A DNA stretch of 64,000 nucleotides from Xanthobacter sp. NM-25 (lineage in GTDB: Bacteria > Pseudomonadota > Alphaproteobacteria > Rhizobiales > Xanthobacteraceae). This document shows, in pieces, positions 21,971 to 31,641 of this stretch. Made by a program: the position numbers and the translations under genes. The stretch is from contig NZ_JACBFS010000001.1 in the NCBI RefSeq assembly GCF_022138605.1, forward strand, positions 1,236,722 through 1,300,721. The letters are read 5' to 3'. The notes under the pieces were generated by a model. The model saw only the letters and a program-made list of their open reading frames with translations. It was not told the origin of the DNA and ran no database searches. Within the stretch, counting starts at the first letter, position 1. Every line of letters starts with the position of its first letter.

Positions 21971-24900
21971 GTGCTGAATCCTGATGCCGGCCGGCCCCCT
22001 TTCGCACGGGCATCGCGCGCCCCCGTGCGGCGTTCCATCACTTGGGATCTGCCCCTCGGCGCGCTCTCCCTCGCGCCCCTGTTCATGGCCATTTCCAGCG
22101 GGGCGGTCCTGGCACAGACGGCCGTGCCCAACTGCAACCAGGCCTCCGGCGGCGTCGCCTGCACCATTTCGGCGGGGAGCTACACCGCACCGGTGTCCAC
22201 CAGCGCGGGCGCGCTTTCGGTGGATGATTACGGCACCTTCAACATCGCCGTCGGGGGCGACACGGCCGCCGGCGTCTCCGCCAGCGCGCTGGGGGTGGCG
22301 GGCACGGACTCCAGCTCCAGCCGCGCGCAGGACGGCGGCGCGGCGGGCTATCTCAATCTGATTGCCCATGAGTCCGGCGCCATCACCATCACCGGGGACG
22401 CCTCGTCATACACTCCGGTCTCTTCCCTGCTGGGCCAGGCCGTGGGCGGCAATGGCGGCAAGTATTCCGGCGACGACAATGCCTATGCCGGCGGCAATGG
22501 CGGCAGCGCGCTGGGCGGTGTCTATGTCAGCAACTCCCAGACCATCACCGCCCTAGGGGAGTTCCCTGGGGGCCTTGCCCTGGTGCTCGCGACCGCCACA
22601 GGCGGGGATGGCGGCGAGGGCGCAAGCGGCGGCTCGGGCGGCTTTGGCGGCACCGTGCAGCTGGAGAATTATGCGGCGGTCAATATTGGCAGCGCCACCT
22701 CGTTCGTCGTGGGGTCCACGGGCGGCAGTGTGGGTGGCGCTATCAGCGCCTTGCAGGCGTCCTCGTTCGGCGGATCTGCAGGCGAAAGCACGGCGAGCGA
22801 CGCGCGTTTTGGTGGCTCCGGCGGTTTCGCGAGCGTTTATAGCACCGCGCCGGTGAGCGTCTATTGGACCTGGCAGGGCGCCGGACCGGGCGTTGGCGAA
22901 TCCCAGCTCTATGGCGTGGTCGCCGGGTCCGAAGGCGGGGAGAGCCCAAACAAGGCGCAGGAGGGCTTTAATGGCGGTGCGGGTGGCAGCGCCTATGGCG
23001 CGGTTGTGACCCTCACCGCCGATGCCGACGTGACCGTGGTGGCGCAGAACACCGCAGGGGCCATCGCCTATGACGACACGGGCAAGCTGGCCAGCACCGC
23101 GCTGAGCGGCGCGGCGGTAGCCGCCCTCTCCCAGGGCCGGGACGGCGGCCTGACCTATGGCAATGATGCGACCGCCGGCACTGGCGGCGACGCGGGCATC
23201 GGCGACACCCTCACCAGCGTGAGCATCACCGGCGCACAGGTGTCCGTTTCGGGCAATGCCATGGCCGGCGTGGAGGCGCGCAATGCGGGCGGCGCCGGCG
23301 GCACCGGCAATTCGAAGGACAATGATGGCGAGCCCTACGGCGGCAGTAAGACGGATGGCGGCGCGGGTGGCTCGGCGGGGGCCCTGTCGGTCAGCCTCTC
23401 CAATGGGACGAGGATCACCGCCTCCGGCACCCTGGCGCCGGGCGTGGTGGCGGCGGCCATCGGCGGGGTGGCGGGCGACGGCGCGAGCTATTACGGCTGG
23501 AACTCCGACGCCGGCAATGGCTCGGCGGGCGGCAGCGCCGGCGCGGTGACCGTGAACCTGAGCAATACGTCCGTGGCCACCAATGGTGATTATTCGGCGG
23601 GCCTCGTCGCCCTCTCCACCGGCGGCAATGGCGGCAATGGCGGCGACCGCAAGTCGGGCAATTCCGGCGATGCCGGCGGCGGCGGCAATGCGGGATCGGG
23701 CGGTTCCGTCACGGTGGAGCTCGGGGCGGGTTCCAACGTCACCACCAATGGCTATTCGTCCGCCGGCGTGATCGCCTATTCCGCGGGCGGGGCCGGTGGC
23801 AATGGCGGCATTGGCGAGGTCAACATGACCGGCAGCCCGCGCAATGGTGGCAATGGCGGCAATAGCGGCTTCGTCAGCGCCACGGTGGATGCCGGCGCCG
23901 CCATCACCACCAAGGGCGATGCCTCCGGGGGCCTCGTGGCCATCAGCATCAGCGGCTTTGGCGGCAACGGCAACACCGTCTCGAACGTCGGATCGAGTCA
24001 TGGCGGCGATGGCGGCACGGGCGGCCAGGCCGGCTCCACCGTCAATGGCGTGCTGACGGCGGTGGAGGCCGTGAACAACGGCGTCATCACCACCCTGGGC
24101 GACGATTCCGCCGCCATCCAGGCCGTGGCCGCCACCGGCGGCGGCGGTGGCGGCGGCCAGACCGGCGGCATCTTCTTCGTCTCGGCCGGTACGGGCGCGT
24201 CGGCCGGCGTGGTGGGCGAGGTGATCGCCACCAATTCGGCCACCGGCTCCCTCAGCACCAGCGGCATGGCCGCCGTTGGCATCCTGGCCCAGTCCATTTC
24301 GGGTGATGGCGGCGATGGCGGCAATCTGGACATGGCCAATACGGGCCTGGGCGGCTCCGCCGGCTTCGCCACCAATGGCGGCGCCGTCCAGGTGACGAAC
24401 CTGGGTTCCATCCTCACCACGGGCTTCAACGGCATCGGCATCCTGGCCCAGAGCATCGGCGGCGGTGGCGGGGCCGGCGGCTCGGCCGACAATCTTGCGT
24501 CCATCGGCGGCCAGGGGGGCGGCGGTGGCGGCGGCGGCGCTGTGACCGTGAATACGGGCGGCACCATCTCCACCGAAGGGGACCTGGCGGCTGCCATCCT
24601 CGCCCAGTCGGTGGGCGGTGGCGGCGGTGCCGGCGGCAATGTCACCGCAACGTCGGCGGGGGTGAGCCTTGCCATCGGCGGGGCGGGTGGCGACGGCGGG
24701 GCGGGTGGCACCGTAACCCTGACCGGCACCGACCTTGCCATCAAGACCCTGGGATCGCAGTCGGTGGGCATCGTGGCGCAGTCCGTCGGCGGCGGCGGCG
24801 GCACGGGCGGCTCGGCCTTCGACCTCACCGCCAGCGCCGGCTTCGGCGCAGCGGTGGCGGCGGGCGGCAGTGGCGGCAGTGGCGGCAATGGCGGCGCGGT

Positions 24901-27900
24901 GTCGGTGAACCTGTCCAAGACCACCATCGTGACCGCCGCCAGCGTGCAGGACGCCACCAATCCGGAAGATGCCGCCTATGGCACCGTGCTTGATCCGCTG
25001 GCGGTGGATTCCTTCGGCGTGGTCGTGCAGTCCGTCGGCGGCGGCGGTGGCCTGGGCGGATCGTCGGCCGCGAAGGCCTTCGTGCAGGATGTCACCATTC
25101 CGGGGAGCGAGGGCCTTTCCGGCTTCGCCGTCTCCCTCACCTATTCCGCGGGCGGCGATGGCGGCGGCGGCGGCAATGGCGGCACGGCGACCCTCAACCT
25201 CGCCGAGGATGTCGGCATCCTGACCTATGGCAATGGCGCCCATGCGCTGGTGGCGCAGTCCATCGGCGGGGGCGGCGGCTCGGGCGGCGACTCCTCGTCC
25301 AATTCCACCACCTTCGGCTTCAAGACCCTGTCCAAGGTCAGCGGGCAGGCCAATTACAACATGGACCTCACGCTCAATCTGGGCTCCGATGGCGGCACCA
25401 GCGGCAATGGCGGGGCGGTGAACGTCACCCTCGGCGGCACCAATGGCGTGGCCGATGCCAATGCGGCGAGCCATCCGGTGCAGATCGTCACGCTGGGAGA
25501 TGCGGCCTACGGTCTGGTCGCTCAGTCGGTGGGCGGCGGCGGCGGCAATGCGGGCTCCGGCTCCGGCTCCACCCAGAACGGCACCAGCGGCAGCACGGCC
25601 CTCAAGCTGGGAGTGACCCTCGGCGGCACCGGCACCGGGGGCGGCACCGGCGGTAATGTGAGCGTGGCCACCTTCGATGGCACCTCCATCCAGACCTATG
25701 GCGACGGCGCCATTGGCATCTACGCGGAAAGCACCGGCGGCGGCGGCGGCAATTCGGGCGGCGGCTCGTACCAGGTGGGTTTGCCGAGCCTCGATGAGGT
25801 GGGCAAGGTCATCAACGGCTCCACCACCGGCTGGACGGCGGGTAAGCTCACCTCTTCCGTCACCATCAAGACCGGCAATACGGGCGGCAGCGGCGGTGAT
25901 GGCGGGACGGTGAACGTGGCCCTCACCGGCACCACAGTGACCACCAGCGCGGAGGGCGCCACCGGCATTTCCGCCATGAGCGTGGGCGGCGGCGGCGGCA
26001 AGGGCGGCTCGGCCGGCTCCTCGGGCTCCTCCGACGATCCCAACGTCATCGATGACCTGAAGGCGGACAAGAAGTTCGTGAGCGGCATCGCGAACTACAT
26101 GACCGATATCCTGAAGAAGGTTCAGGATGGGGCCGGCTGGTCCCAGGCCATGCGCGACTCCCTCAGCAATTTCCTGCCCTCCGTCAATTTTTCCCTTTCT
26201 TTGGGTGGCGAGGGCGGCACCGGGGGCGATGGCGGCGCGGTGAAGGTTGCGCTCACCGACAGCACGGTCGCCACCCTGGGTGATTATTCCACCGCGGTGG
26301 CGGCGCAGTCCATCGGCGGCGGCGGTGGCGATAGCGGCGCGGCGGTGGCGGGCGGCTCGGCCGGCTTCGGCAGCATCATGAAGCTCAATGCCAACATCGC
26401 CCTTGGCGCCACCGGCGGCGCCGCCGGCGACGGTGGCACGGTGACCGTGACCCTCGCGGATTCGGTGATCTCCACCGCCGGTTATGCCTCCTATGGCATC
26501 CTGGCGCAGAGCGTGGGCGGCGGCGGCGGCGCGGCAGGGTCGGCACAGACCAATTCCAGCGGCTATTTCTCCCTCGGCGCCAGCCGCGGCCTTTCCTCCG
26601 CCGATATGGGCAATGGCGCCAGCGTCACCCTGGCCTCGGCGAGCGGCAGCGGGCCCTCCAGCATCACCACCGCCGGCGACGCCGCCATGGCCGTGTTCCT
26701 CCAGTCCGTTGGTGGCGGAGGTGGCGTGGCGGGCGACGGCTTCACCCTGACACCCGGCATCCTGCAATTCGGCGGAGACGTCTCCCTGTCTGCGGGTGGC
26801 TCCGGGGTGATCGGCGATGGCGGGGCGGTGACATTCGATGCCGCGAACCTGCCTTATCTCACCATCGCGACCAGCGGGGCGAATGCCTATGGCATCCTGG
26901 CGCAGAGCATCGGCGGCGGTGGCGGCCTGGTGTTCCGCCAGGCGGGCAGCAGCACCAAAACCGGCGTTTACGAGCTCGGTGGCGCCACCGGTTATTCCAA
27001 TGGCGGCACGGTCAGCGTGGCGCTGCATGACGACAGTTCAATCGCCACATCGGGCGATGGCGCGCACGCCATCTTCGCCCAGTCGGTGGGCGGCGGCGGC
27101 GGCATCGTCGGCTTTGCCGGCGGAACCACCACCATGAGCATGGCGACATCGCAGGATGGGCCCAATTTCGCGACTTCCGGCAATGGCGGCGATGTCTCCG
27201 TCAACACCGGCAACAGCTCCATCACCACCACCGGCGCGAGCGCCTATGGCATCTTCGCCCAGAGCGTGGGCGCCGGCGGCGGTGTGAGGTCCAGCAATGA
27301 CGGGCTGTCGGTGATTGCCGGCTCGACCGGCGGAACCGGCTCCCTGGGCAGCGGCGGCAAGGTGACGATCACCCAAGGCGCGGGCGGGCTCATCTACACC
27401 ACCGGCGAAAACGCGGTGGGCATCTTCGCCCAGAGCGTCGGCCAGAATGGCTATAGCACCTCGTCGAGCGGCGGCGTTTCCATCACCGTGAACGGCTCGG
27501 TGATCGGCGGCTATGGCGAAGATGGCACCGCCATCTGGGTGGACACGGACAAGACCACCAATTCCATCCTGATCTCGTCCACCGGCTTCCTCAGCGCCAC
27601 CTCCAACCTCGCCATCCGCTCCACCGGCGAGGGCATCACCAACGTGACCAATCATGGCGCGGTGGCCGGCAATTGGGATCTCACCTCCGGCAGCACCTTC
27701 TCCAATGGGCAGGCGCTTGCTGCCACATCGGGCGCCACCTACGGCACCTTCACCAATGCCAGCGACGGCACGCTGGTGGCCGGCAGCGCCATGGCCGGCC
27801 ATCTGGTGAATGACGGCACGCTGGTGCTGGGTGCGCTGGACAGCGACCGGACGACCCGGCTGGCCGGATCGTTCACCCAAAGCAGCTCCGGCGTCATCAT

Positions 27901-29230
27901 CGCCAATGCCGACTTCTCCGCCGGCACCATCGATCTGCTGTCGGTGGGCGGCAATGCGGAGCTCAGCGGCCGTGTGGAAGTGGAGGCCTCTTCGCTGCTG
28001 CCGAACCGCAAGCTCACCTTCCTGGAGGTGGATGGGGTTGCGGTGGGCACCCTTGAGGGTTCCACCAGCAATGTCTTTGACTATGTGGTCGACAAGTCCG
28101 ACGGCGCCTATTCGGTGGTCGCCACCGCCGACTTCTCCAACTCCGGCCGCCTCAATGCCATCGAGCAGCGGGTGGCGCACTATCTGCAAGGCATCTGGAA
28201 CAGTGGCGGCGCCGGCTATGGCCCGGTCTTCGGCCATCTCTCGAACCTGACCCCTGGTGCTTATGCGAATGCCCTGGGGCAACTCGGCGAAGGCACGGTC
28301 AATGCGCCGGCCGGCGAGAGCATCGCGCTCGCCCAGCAGCATCTCGACCGGCTGATGAGCTGCCCGCAATTCCAGGGCCAGACCGCCATCGTCACCCAGA
28401 CCAGCTGCATGTGGGCAGTCGGCGCGGGCCAGACGTTCGACCAGAACGGCTTTGATGCCGCCGGCGGCTATGGCAGCACCACCTACAGCTTCGCCATGGG
28501 CCTGCAGAAGGAGGTGGCGGACGGCTGGTTCCTGGGCTTCGCCGGCGGCTATGACGACAGCCGTATCAGCTCCGCCAATCTCTCCATTGATGGCGCCAGC
28601 GGCTGGGCTGGGGCGACGCTGAAATACGAAACCGGCCCGTGGCTGCTCGCCGCCGCCCTCAGCGGCTCCTATGGCAGTTTCGACAACAGCCGCGCCATCT
28701 ATCTCGGCACCATCGGCGGCGTCGCCCAGTCCACCAGCGACGTGTGGGGCCTGGGCGGGCGGGCCCGGGTGGCCTACACGGTGGGAAGCGAACACGCCTA
28801 TGTCCGTCCCTACATGGACCTCGACCTTCTATACACCAGCCTGTCGGGCGACACGGAAACCGGCGCCGGCGTGCTCAATCGGGTGGTGAACGGCAGCGAC
28901 CAATGGACCGGGCTCACCACCCCGGGCCTGGAGCTTGGCACACGCATCAATCTTGATCCGGACTTCGTGCTGCGGGGCTATGCGCGGTTCGGCGCCACCT
29001 TCTCCACCACCGATGCCTGGACCTCCACCACCGCCCTGGTGGGGGCGCCGCTGGGGCTCAGCGGCCTCGATGTGGTGCTGCCGCTGGACACGGTCTTCGG
29101 CCGCGTGGGCGCCGGCCTCGACCTCGCCGCCCTTCAGCACGGCATCAACCTCAGGGCCGAGTATGAAGGCGCCTTCTCCGCGCACAGCTCCCGCAACATG
29201 GGCAGTGTGAGGCTCTCGGTAAACTTCTGA
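21971..29230 (+). CDS. Giant autotransporter with glycine-rich repeat passenger and C-terminal beta-barrel
   Basis: Type Va secreted surface protein of 2419 residues. GTG at 21971 with GGAG nine bases upstream is preferred over the ATG at 21920 because the intervening 17 codons contain several cysteines and no signal. A signal peptide with a long N-region ends near SGAVLAQT. The passenger (about 50-2100) is Gly/Ala/Ser/Thr-rich and low in charge. It repeats the unit (I/V)xAQS(V/I)GGGGG about 15 times between about 24.3 and 27.4 kb, spaced about 60-110 residues, each with predicted beta strands rich in 'TVTLS' type sequence, as in a beta-helix. The barrel (about 2140-2419) runs from MWAVGAGQTFDQ to the terminal aromatic residue in LSVNF, the recognition signal for the BAM complex. 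No protease motif is visible; adhesion is a reasonable guess. Confidence 0.9.
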   Translation: MLNPDAGRPPFARASRAPVRRSITWDLPLGALSLAPLFMAISSGAVLAQTAVPNCNQASGGVACTISAGSYTAPVSTSAGALSVDDYGTFNIAVGGDTAAGVSASALGVAGTDSSSSRAQDGGAAGYLNLIAHESGAITITGDASSYTPVSSLLGQAVGGNGGKYSGDDNAYAGGNGGSALGGVYVSNSQTITALGEFPGGLALVLATATGGDGGEGASGGSGGFGGTVQLENYAAVNIGSATSFVVGSTGGSVGGAISALQASSFGGSAGESTASDARFGGSGGFASVYSTAPVSVYWTWQGAGPGVGESQLYGVVAGSEGGESPNKAQEGFNGGAGGSAYGAVVTLTADADVTVVAQNTAGAIAYDDTGKLASTALSGAAVAALSQGRDGGLTYGNDATAGTGGDAGIGDTLTSVSITGAQVSVSGNAMAGVEARNAGGAGGTGNSKDNDGEPYGGSKTDGGAGGSAGALSVSLSNGTRITASGTLAPGVVAAAIGGVAGDGASYYGWNSDAGNGSAGGSAGAVTVNLSNTSVATNGDYSAGLVALSTGGNGGNGGDRKSGNSGDAGGGGNAGSGGSVTVELGAGSNVTTNGYSSAGVIAYSAGGAGGNGGIGEVNMTGSPRNGGNGGNSGFVSATVDAGAAITTKGDASGGLVAISISGFGGNGNTVSNVGSSHGGDGGTGGQAGSTVNGVLTAVEAVNNGVITTLGDDSAAIQAVAATGGGGGGGQTGGIFFVSAGTGASAGVVGEVIATNSATGSLSTSGMAAVGILAQSISGDGGDGGNLDMANTGLGGSAGFATNGGAVQVTNLGSILTTGFNGIGILAQSIGGGGGAGGSADNLASIGGQGGGGGGGGAVTVNTGGTISTEGDLAAAILAQSVGGGGGAGGNVTATSAGVSLAIGGAGGDGGAGGTVTLTGTDLAIKTLGSQSVGIVAQSVGGGGGTGGSAFDLTASAGFGAAVAAGGSGGSGGNGGAVSVNLSKTTIVTAASVQDATNPEDAAYGTVLDPLAVDSFGVVVQSVGGGGGLGGSSAAKAFVQDVTIPGSEGLSGFAVSLTYSAGGDGGGGGNGGTATLNLAEDVGILTYGNGAHALVAQSIGGGGGSGGDSSSNSTTFGFKTLSKVSGQANYNMDLTLNLGSDGGTSGNGGAVNVTLGGTNGVADANAASHPVQIVTLGDAAYGLVAQSVGGGGGNAGSGSGSTQNGTSGSTALKLGVTLGGTGTGGGTGGNVSVATFDGTSIQTYGDGAIGIYAESTGGGGGNSGGGSYQVGLPSLDEVGKVINGSTTGWTAGKLTSSVTIKTGNTGGSGGDGGTVNVALTGTTVTTSAEGATGISAMSVGGGGGKGGSAGSSGSSDDPNVIDDLKADKKFVSGIANYMTDILKKVQDGAGWSQAMRDSLSNFLPSVNFSLSLGGEGGTGGDGGAVKVALTDSTVATLGDYSTAVAAQSIGGGGGDSGAAVAGGSAGFGSIMKLNANIALGATGGAAGDGGTVTVTLADSVISTAGYASYGILAQSVGGGGGAAGSAQTNSSGYFSLGASRGLSSADMGNGASVTLASASGSGPSSITTAGDAAMAVFLQSVGGGGGVAGDGFTLTPGILQFGGDVSLSAGGSGVIGDGGAVTFDAANLPYLTIATSGANAYGILAQSIGGGGGLVFRQAGSSTKTGVYELGGATGYSNGGTVSVALHDDSSIATSGDGAHAIFAQSVGGGGGIVGFAGGTTTMSMATSQDGPNFATSGNGGDVSVNTGNSSITTTGASAYGIFAQSVGAGGGVRSSNDGLSVIAGSTGGTGSLGSGGKVTITQGAGGLIYTTGENAVGIFAQSVGQNGYSTSSSGGVSITVNGSVIGGYGEDGTAIWVDTDKTTNSILISSTGFLSATSNLAIRSTGEGITNVTNHGAVAGNWDLTSGSTFSNGQALAATSGATYGTFTNASDGTLVAGSAMAGHLVNDGTLVLGALDSDRTTRLAGSFTQSSSGVIIANADFSAGTIDLLSVGGNAELSGRVEVEASSLLPNRKLTFLEVDGVAVGTLEGSTSNVFDYVVDKSDGAYSVVATADFSNSGRLNAIEQRVAHYLQGIWNSGGAGYGPVFGHLSNLTPGAYANALGQLGEGTVNAPAGESIALAQQHLDRLMSCPQFQGQTAIVTQTSCMWAVGAGQTFDQNGFDAAGGYGSTTYSFAMGLQKEVADGWFLGFAGGYDDSRISSANLSIDGASGWAGATLKYETGPWLLAAALSGSYGSFDNSRAIYLGTIGGVAQSTSDVWGLGGRARVAYTVGSEHAYVRPYMDLDLLYTSLSGDTETGAGVLNRVVNGSDQWTGLTTPGLELGTRINLDPDFVLRGYARFGATFSTTDAWTSTTALVGAPLGLSGLDVVLPLDTVFGRVGAGLDLAALQHGINLRAEYEGAFSAHSSRNMGSVRLSVNF
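24285..27440 (+). repeat. Coding repeat array, AQS(V/I)GGGGG units
   Basis: Inside the autotransporter passenger. Repeats read ILAQSIGGGGGAGG, IVAQSVGGGGGTGG, LVAQSVGGGGGNAG, IFAQSVGGGGGIVG and similar. The last two (AQSVGAGGG and AQSVGQNG) are degenerate. At DNA level GGCGGCGGCGGC-type runs recur, so slippage or recombination between copies could change passenger length. Confidence 0.85.
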
Positions 29231-29255
29231 GGTCCCGGCAGCAGGCGGGTGGCGC

Positions 29256-30377
29256 TCAGCGCGCGAGCTGCAGAATGCGGGAGACCAGTTCGGCCTGGCG
29301 GTGGATGCCCATCTTCTGGAAGATGCGCGTCAGCACGAAGCGGGTGGTGCCCTCGGTCAGTCCGAGTTCGGCTGCCGCCTGCTTCACGCTGCGCCCGCCC
29401 GCCAGCAGCGCGGCCAGCCGCGCTTCGCCGGTGGTGAGGCCATAGGCGCCACGGATGACCGTGGGATCCACGGACTTTTCCTGCAGCAGCGGCTGCGCCA
29501 CCACCAGCACCTGCTTCTGTGCCGGACCAAGGCCCAGCTTGTCGGCGGAGGCCCCCACCAGAGGCACGCCCCACAGCATCATCCGCGCCGTGCGGTCCTT
29601 ATGGGAGATGGTGATGGGGCGCGGCTCGGCCTCCCCGTTGCCGGCAAAGCGGTGCGCCCCCTCCACCACCCCGGAGAACGCGGCTTCATCCTCCGGTGCG
29701 ACTGGCTTGAGGCAACCTTGGTCGCGCACGAAATAGCTGTCCATCAGGTCCTGCCCGGATCGATTGATCTGCACCGGGTGGCGCTGTTCATCGAGAATGA
29801 ACATGGGCCGGTCGACCGCCTCGAACGCAGCGGTCATGGTGGCATGCTCCGCCTGGAGCTTCGAGAACTCACAGGTGGTGCGCAAGGATTGCTCGAAGTG
29901 GCGCCCGATCATGAGATGAGTCTGCATCTCCTCGGCCTGGAAGGGCGCCCGGGACATGGCCCCATGCACCGCGAGGCAGGTGGGATTGCCCAGTTGCGAA
30001 TAGATGACGGCCACCATCTGCCGGCCAAGATCGAAGCGCCGCAGGAAATCCGTGTAGAAAGGATTGCTCCTCATCTCCTCGATGGAAACAAGATCCAGGT
30101 CCCGGTACACGTCCCCCACGCGAAAGCCGGCATCCAGCCGCCCCTGCAGCCAGGGATTGTGCTGACCCCATCCTTCCTGCATGTAGGCGTTCATCGCCTC
30201 TTTCAGGCTGGGGGAATAAAGCGGCGTGGTCCAGCCACGCGCAGTCTTGGCCCACACGACCGCGCCACGCGCCCCGGCAAGCGCTGCGATGCCGTCGAGC
30301 GCCGCGGGCCAATGCTCGGGGGTGAGCGTCGCATCATAGATCCCGTGCACCACGTCGCTGAACTGGGCCAGAAGCAT
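29256..30377 (-). CDS. LuxR-HTH transcriptional regulator, paralog 1
   Basis: 373-residue regulator. The C-terminal LuxR/GerE helix-turn-helix (GLTTGEARLAALLAGGRSV then LGLTEGTTRFVLTRIF) is preceded by a large N-terminal ligand-type domain beginning YDATLTPEHWPAALDGIAAL. This N-terminal signature is shared with the genes at 30505 and 39614. It lacks the residues of acyl-homoserine-lactone receptors as far as I can see, so the signal is unknown. Starts with ATG at 30377 and converges on the autotransporter gene with a 25-base gap. Confidence 0.85.
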   Translation of the reverse strand: MLLAQFSDVVHGIYDATLTPEHWPAALDGIAALAGARGAVVWAKTARGWTTPLYSPSLKEAMNAYMQEGWGQHNPWLQGRLDAGFRVGDVYRDLDLVSIEEMRSNPFYTDFLRRFDLGRQMVAVIYSQLGNPTCLAVHGAMSRAPFQAEEMQTHLMIGRHFEQSLRTTCEFSKLQAEHATMTAAFEAVDRPMFILDEQRHPVQINRSGQDLMDSYFVRDQGCLKPVAPEDEAAFSGVVEGAHRFAGNGEAEPRPITISHKDRTARMMLWGVPLVGASADKLGLGPAQKQVLVVAQPLLQEKSVDPTVIRGAYGLTTGEARLAALLAGGRSVKQAAAELGLTEGTTRFVLTRIFQKMGIHRQAELVSRILQLAR

Positions 30378-30504
30378 CCCACTCCCCTTCCCGCCGCTGG
30401 AACCACCGGCCGATGCGCCCCACTCAGCGCGTTGCGACCGTTCATCTGGATGGCCTCCAGGGCCCCCAGCGTCAAGCCTCCGGGATCGACCTCCGCCGCC
30501 ACGG

Positions 30505-31641
30505 TCAACGCCGCAGGGACAGGATGCCCGCCACGAGATCAGACTGCCGGTGGACCCCGAGCTTCTTGAAGATCCGGTTCAGCACGAAGCGCGTGCTGCC
30601 CTCGGTCAGCCCCAGCTCGCGGGCGGCCTGCTTCACGCTGCGCCCACCGGCCAGCAGCGTGGCCAGCTTGGCCTCACCCGTGGTCAGCCCGTAGACGCCG
30701 CGGATGAGCTCCACGTCCACCAAGCGGGTCTGCTGGAGAGGCTGGACCAGGAGAAGAACGGAGCGCTGCGGCGGCATCAGGCCCAACCGGTCCGGCGGGT
30801 CCGCTGCTAGGGGCACACACCAGGCCACGATGCGATCGCTGCCGCTGCGCGCCGAGAGCCCCACGGGCGGAGGCGCATCATCGGTCAGTGCAGGGTCGGA
30901 CGAACCCACGCTGCCAAGGGCGCGGCGCACCATCTCCTGAAATGCGGGCCGCTCCGCCACGGCGACCGGTTGAAGCGCCACCGACTGGGGGTCGAAATAC
31001 CGACCGATCATCGGCTCGGCCGCGCGGTTGCGCCGCACGACGCGCCCCTTCTCATCAAGGATGAAGGCCGGCCGCTCGATGGCATCAAAGGCCGCCGCGG
31101 TCCGGTGCAGGGCGGCCTCGGTGTGGGCGAGCACGGTCGTGATCCGCAGGGCCTGTTCCACATGCCGGGCAAGCTGCAGGTGCGCATGCATCTCATCCGC
31201 CGCAAAGGCGCCGCGAGACTGCGGCCGGTAGGCCACCAGGCAGGTGGGCATTCCGAGCTCGGACGGAATGATCGCCACCATCAGGTTTCCGATGCCGAAA
31301 CGGCGCAGGAAATTCCCATAGAAAGGGTGGCGCGGAAGCTCCGCCGGTGCCACGACATCCGTATCCTGATAGACGTGGCCGGGCTGCAAGGCGCCATCGG
31401 CGAGCCGCCGCAACCACGGGTCACGCGCCGCCCAGCCTTCCCGCACATAGGCATCGAGCACCGGCGCGATCCTCGCTGAACGCGCCGACCAGGCCCAGCC
31501 CGAAGCGGTGCGGGCATGGAGCGCCATCCCCGCGGCCCCGGTCACCGTGGCCATGCGATCCAGGGTGGCGGGCCACCGGTCCGGACTCAGAGCCGCATCA
31601 TAGATGTCGCACACCACTTCGTTGAACAACGGCAAATCCAT
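30505..31641 (-). CDS. LuxR-HTH transcriptional regulator, paralog 2
   Basis: 378 residues from ATG 31641; the frame is open for 93 more codons upstream but the shared N-terminal signature (YDAALSPDRWPATLDRMATV) begins right after this ATG. HTH region GLTTGEAKLATLLAGGRSV is nearly identical to paralog 1, which lies 127 bases downstream on the same strand. The two are probably a tandem duplication and may be co-transcribed. Upstream is a 1.2-kb stretch without genes. Confidence 0.85.
   Translation of the reverse strand: MDLPLFNEVVCDIYDAALSPDRWPATLDRMATVTGAAGMALHARTASGWAWSARSARIAPVLDAYVREGWAARDPWLRRLADGALQPGHVYQDTDVVAPAELPRHPFYGNFLRRFGIGNLMVAIIPSELGMPTCLVAYRPQSRGAFAADEMHAHLQLARHVEQALRITTVLAHTEAALHRTAAAFDAIERPAFILDEKGRVVRRNRAAEPMIGRYFDPQSVALQPVAVAERPAFQEMVRRALGSVGSSDPALTDDAPPPVGLSARSGSDRIVAWCVPLAADPPDRLGLMPPQRSVLLLVQPLQQTRLVDVELIRGVYGLTTGEAKLATLLAGGRSVKQAARELGLTEGSTRFVLNRIFKKLGVHRQSDLVAGILSLRR

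Noticed and set aside
22553..27028. 1491-codon open frame antisense to the autotransporter
   Set aside because: It mirrors the glycine-rich repeat coding and has no motif of its own; it is a by-product of GC-rich third positions.
22400..27500. Repeats as a CRISPR array
   Set aside because: Repeats are in-frame coding units of variable length and spacing with no constant direct repeat; no cas gene is nearby.
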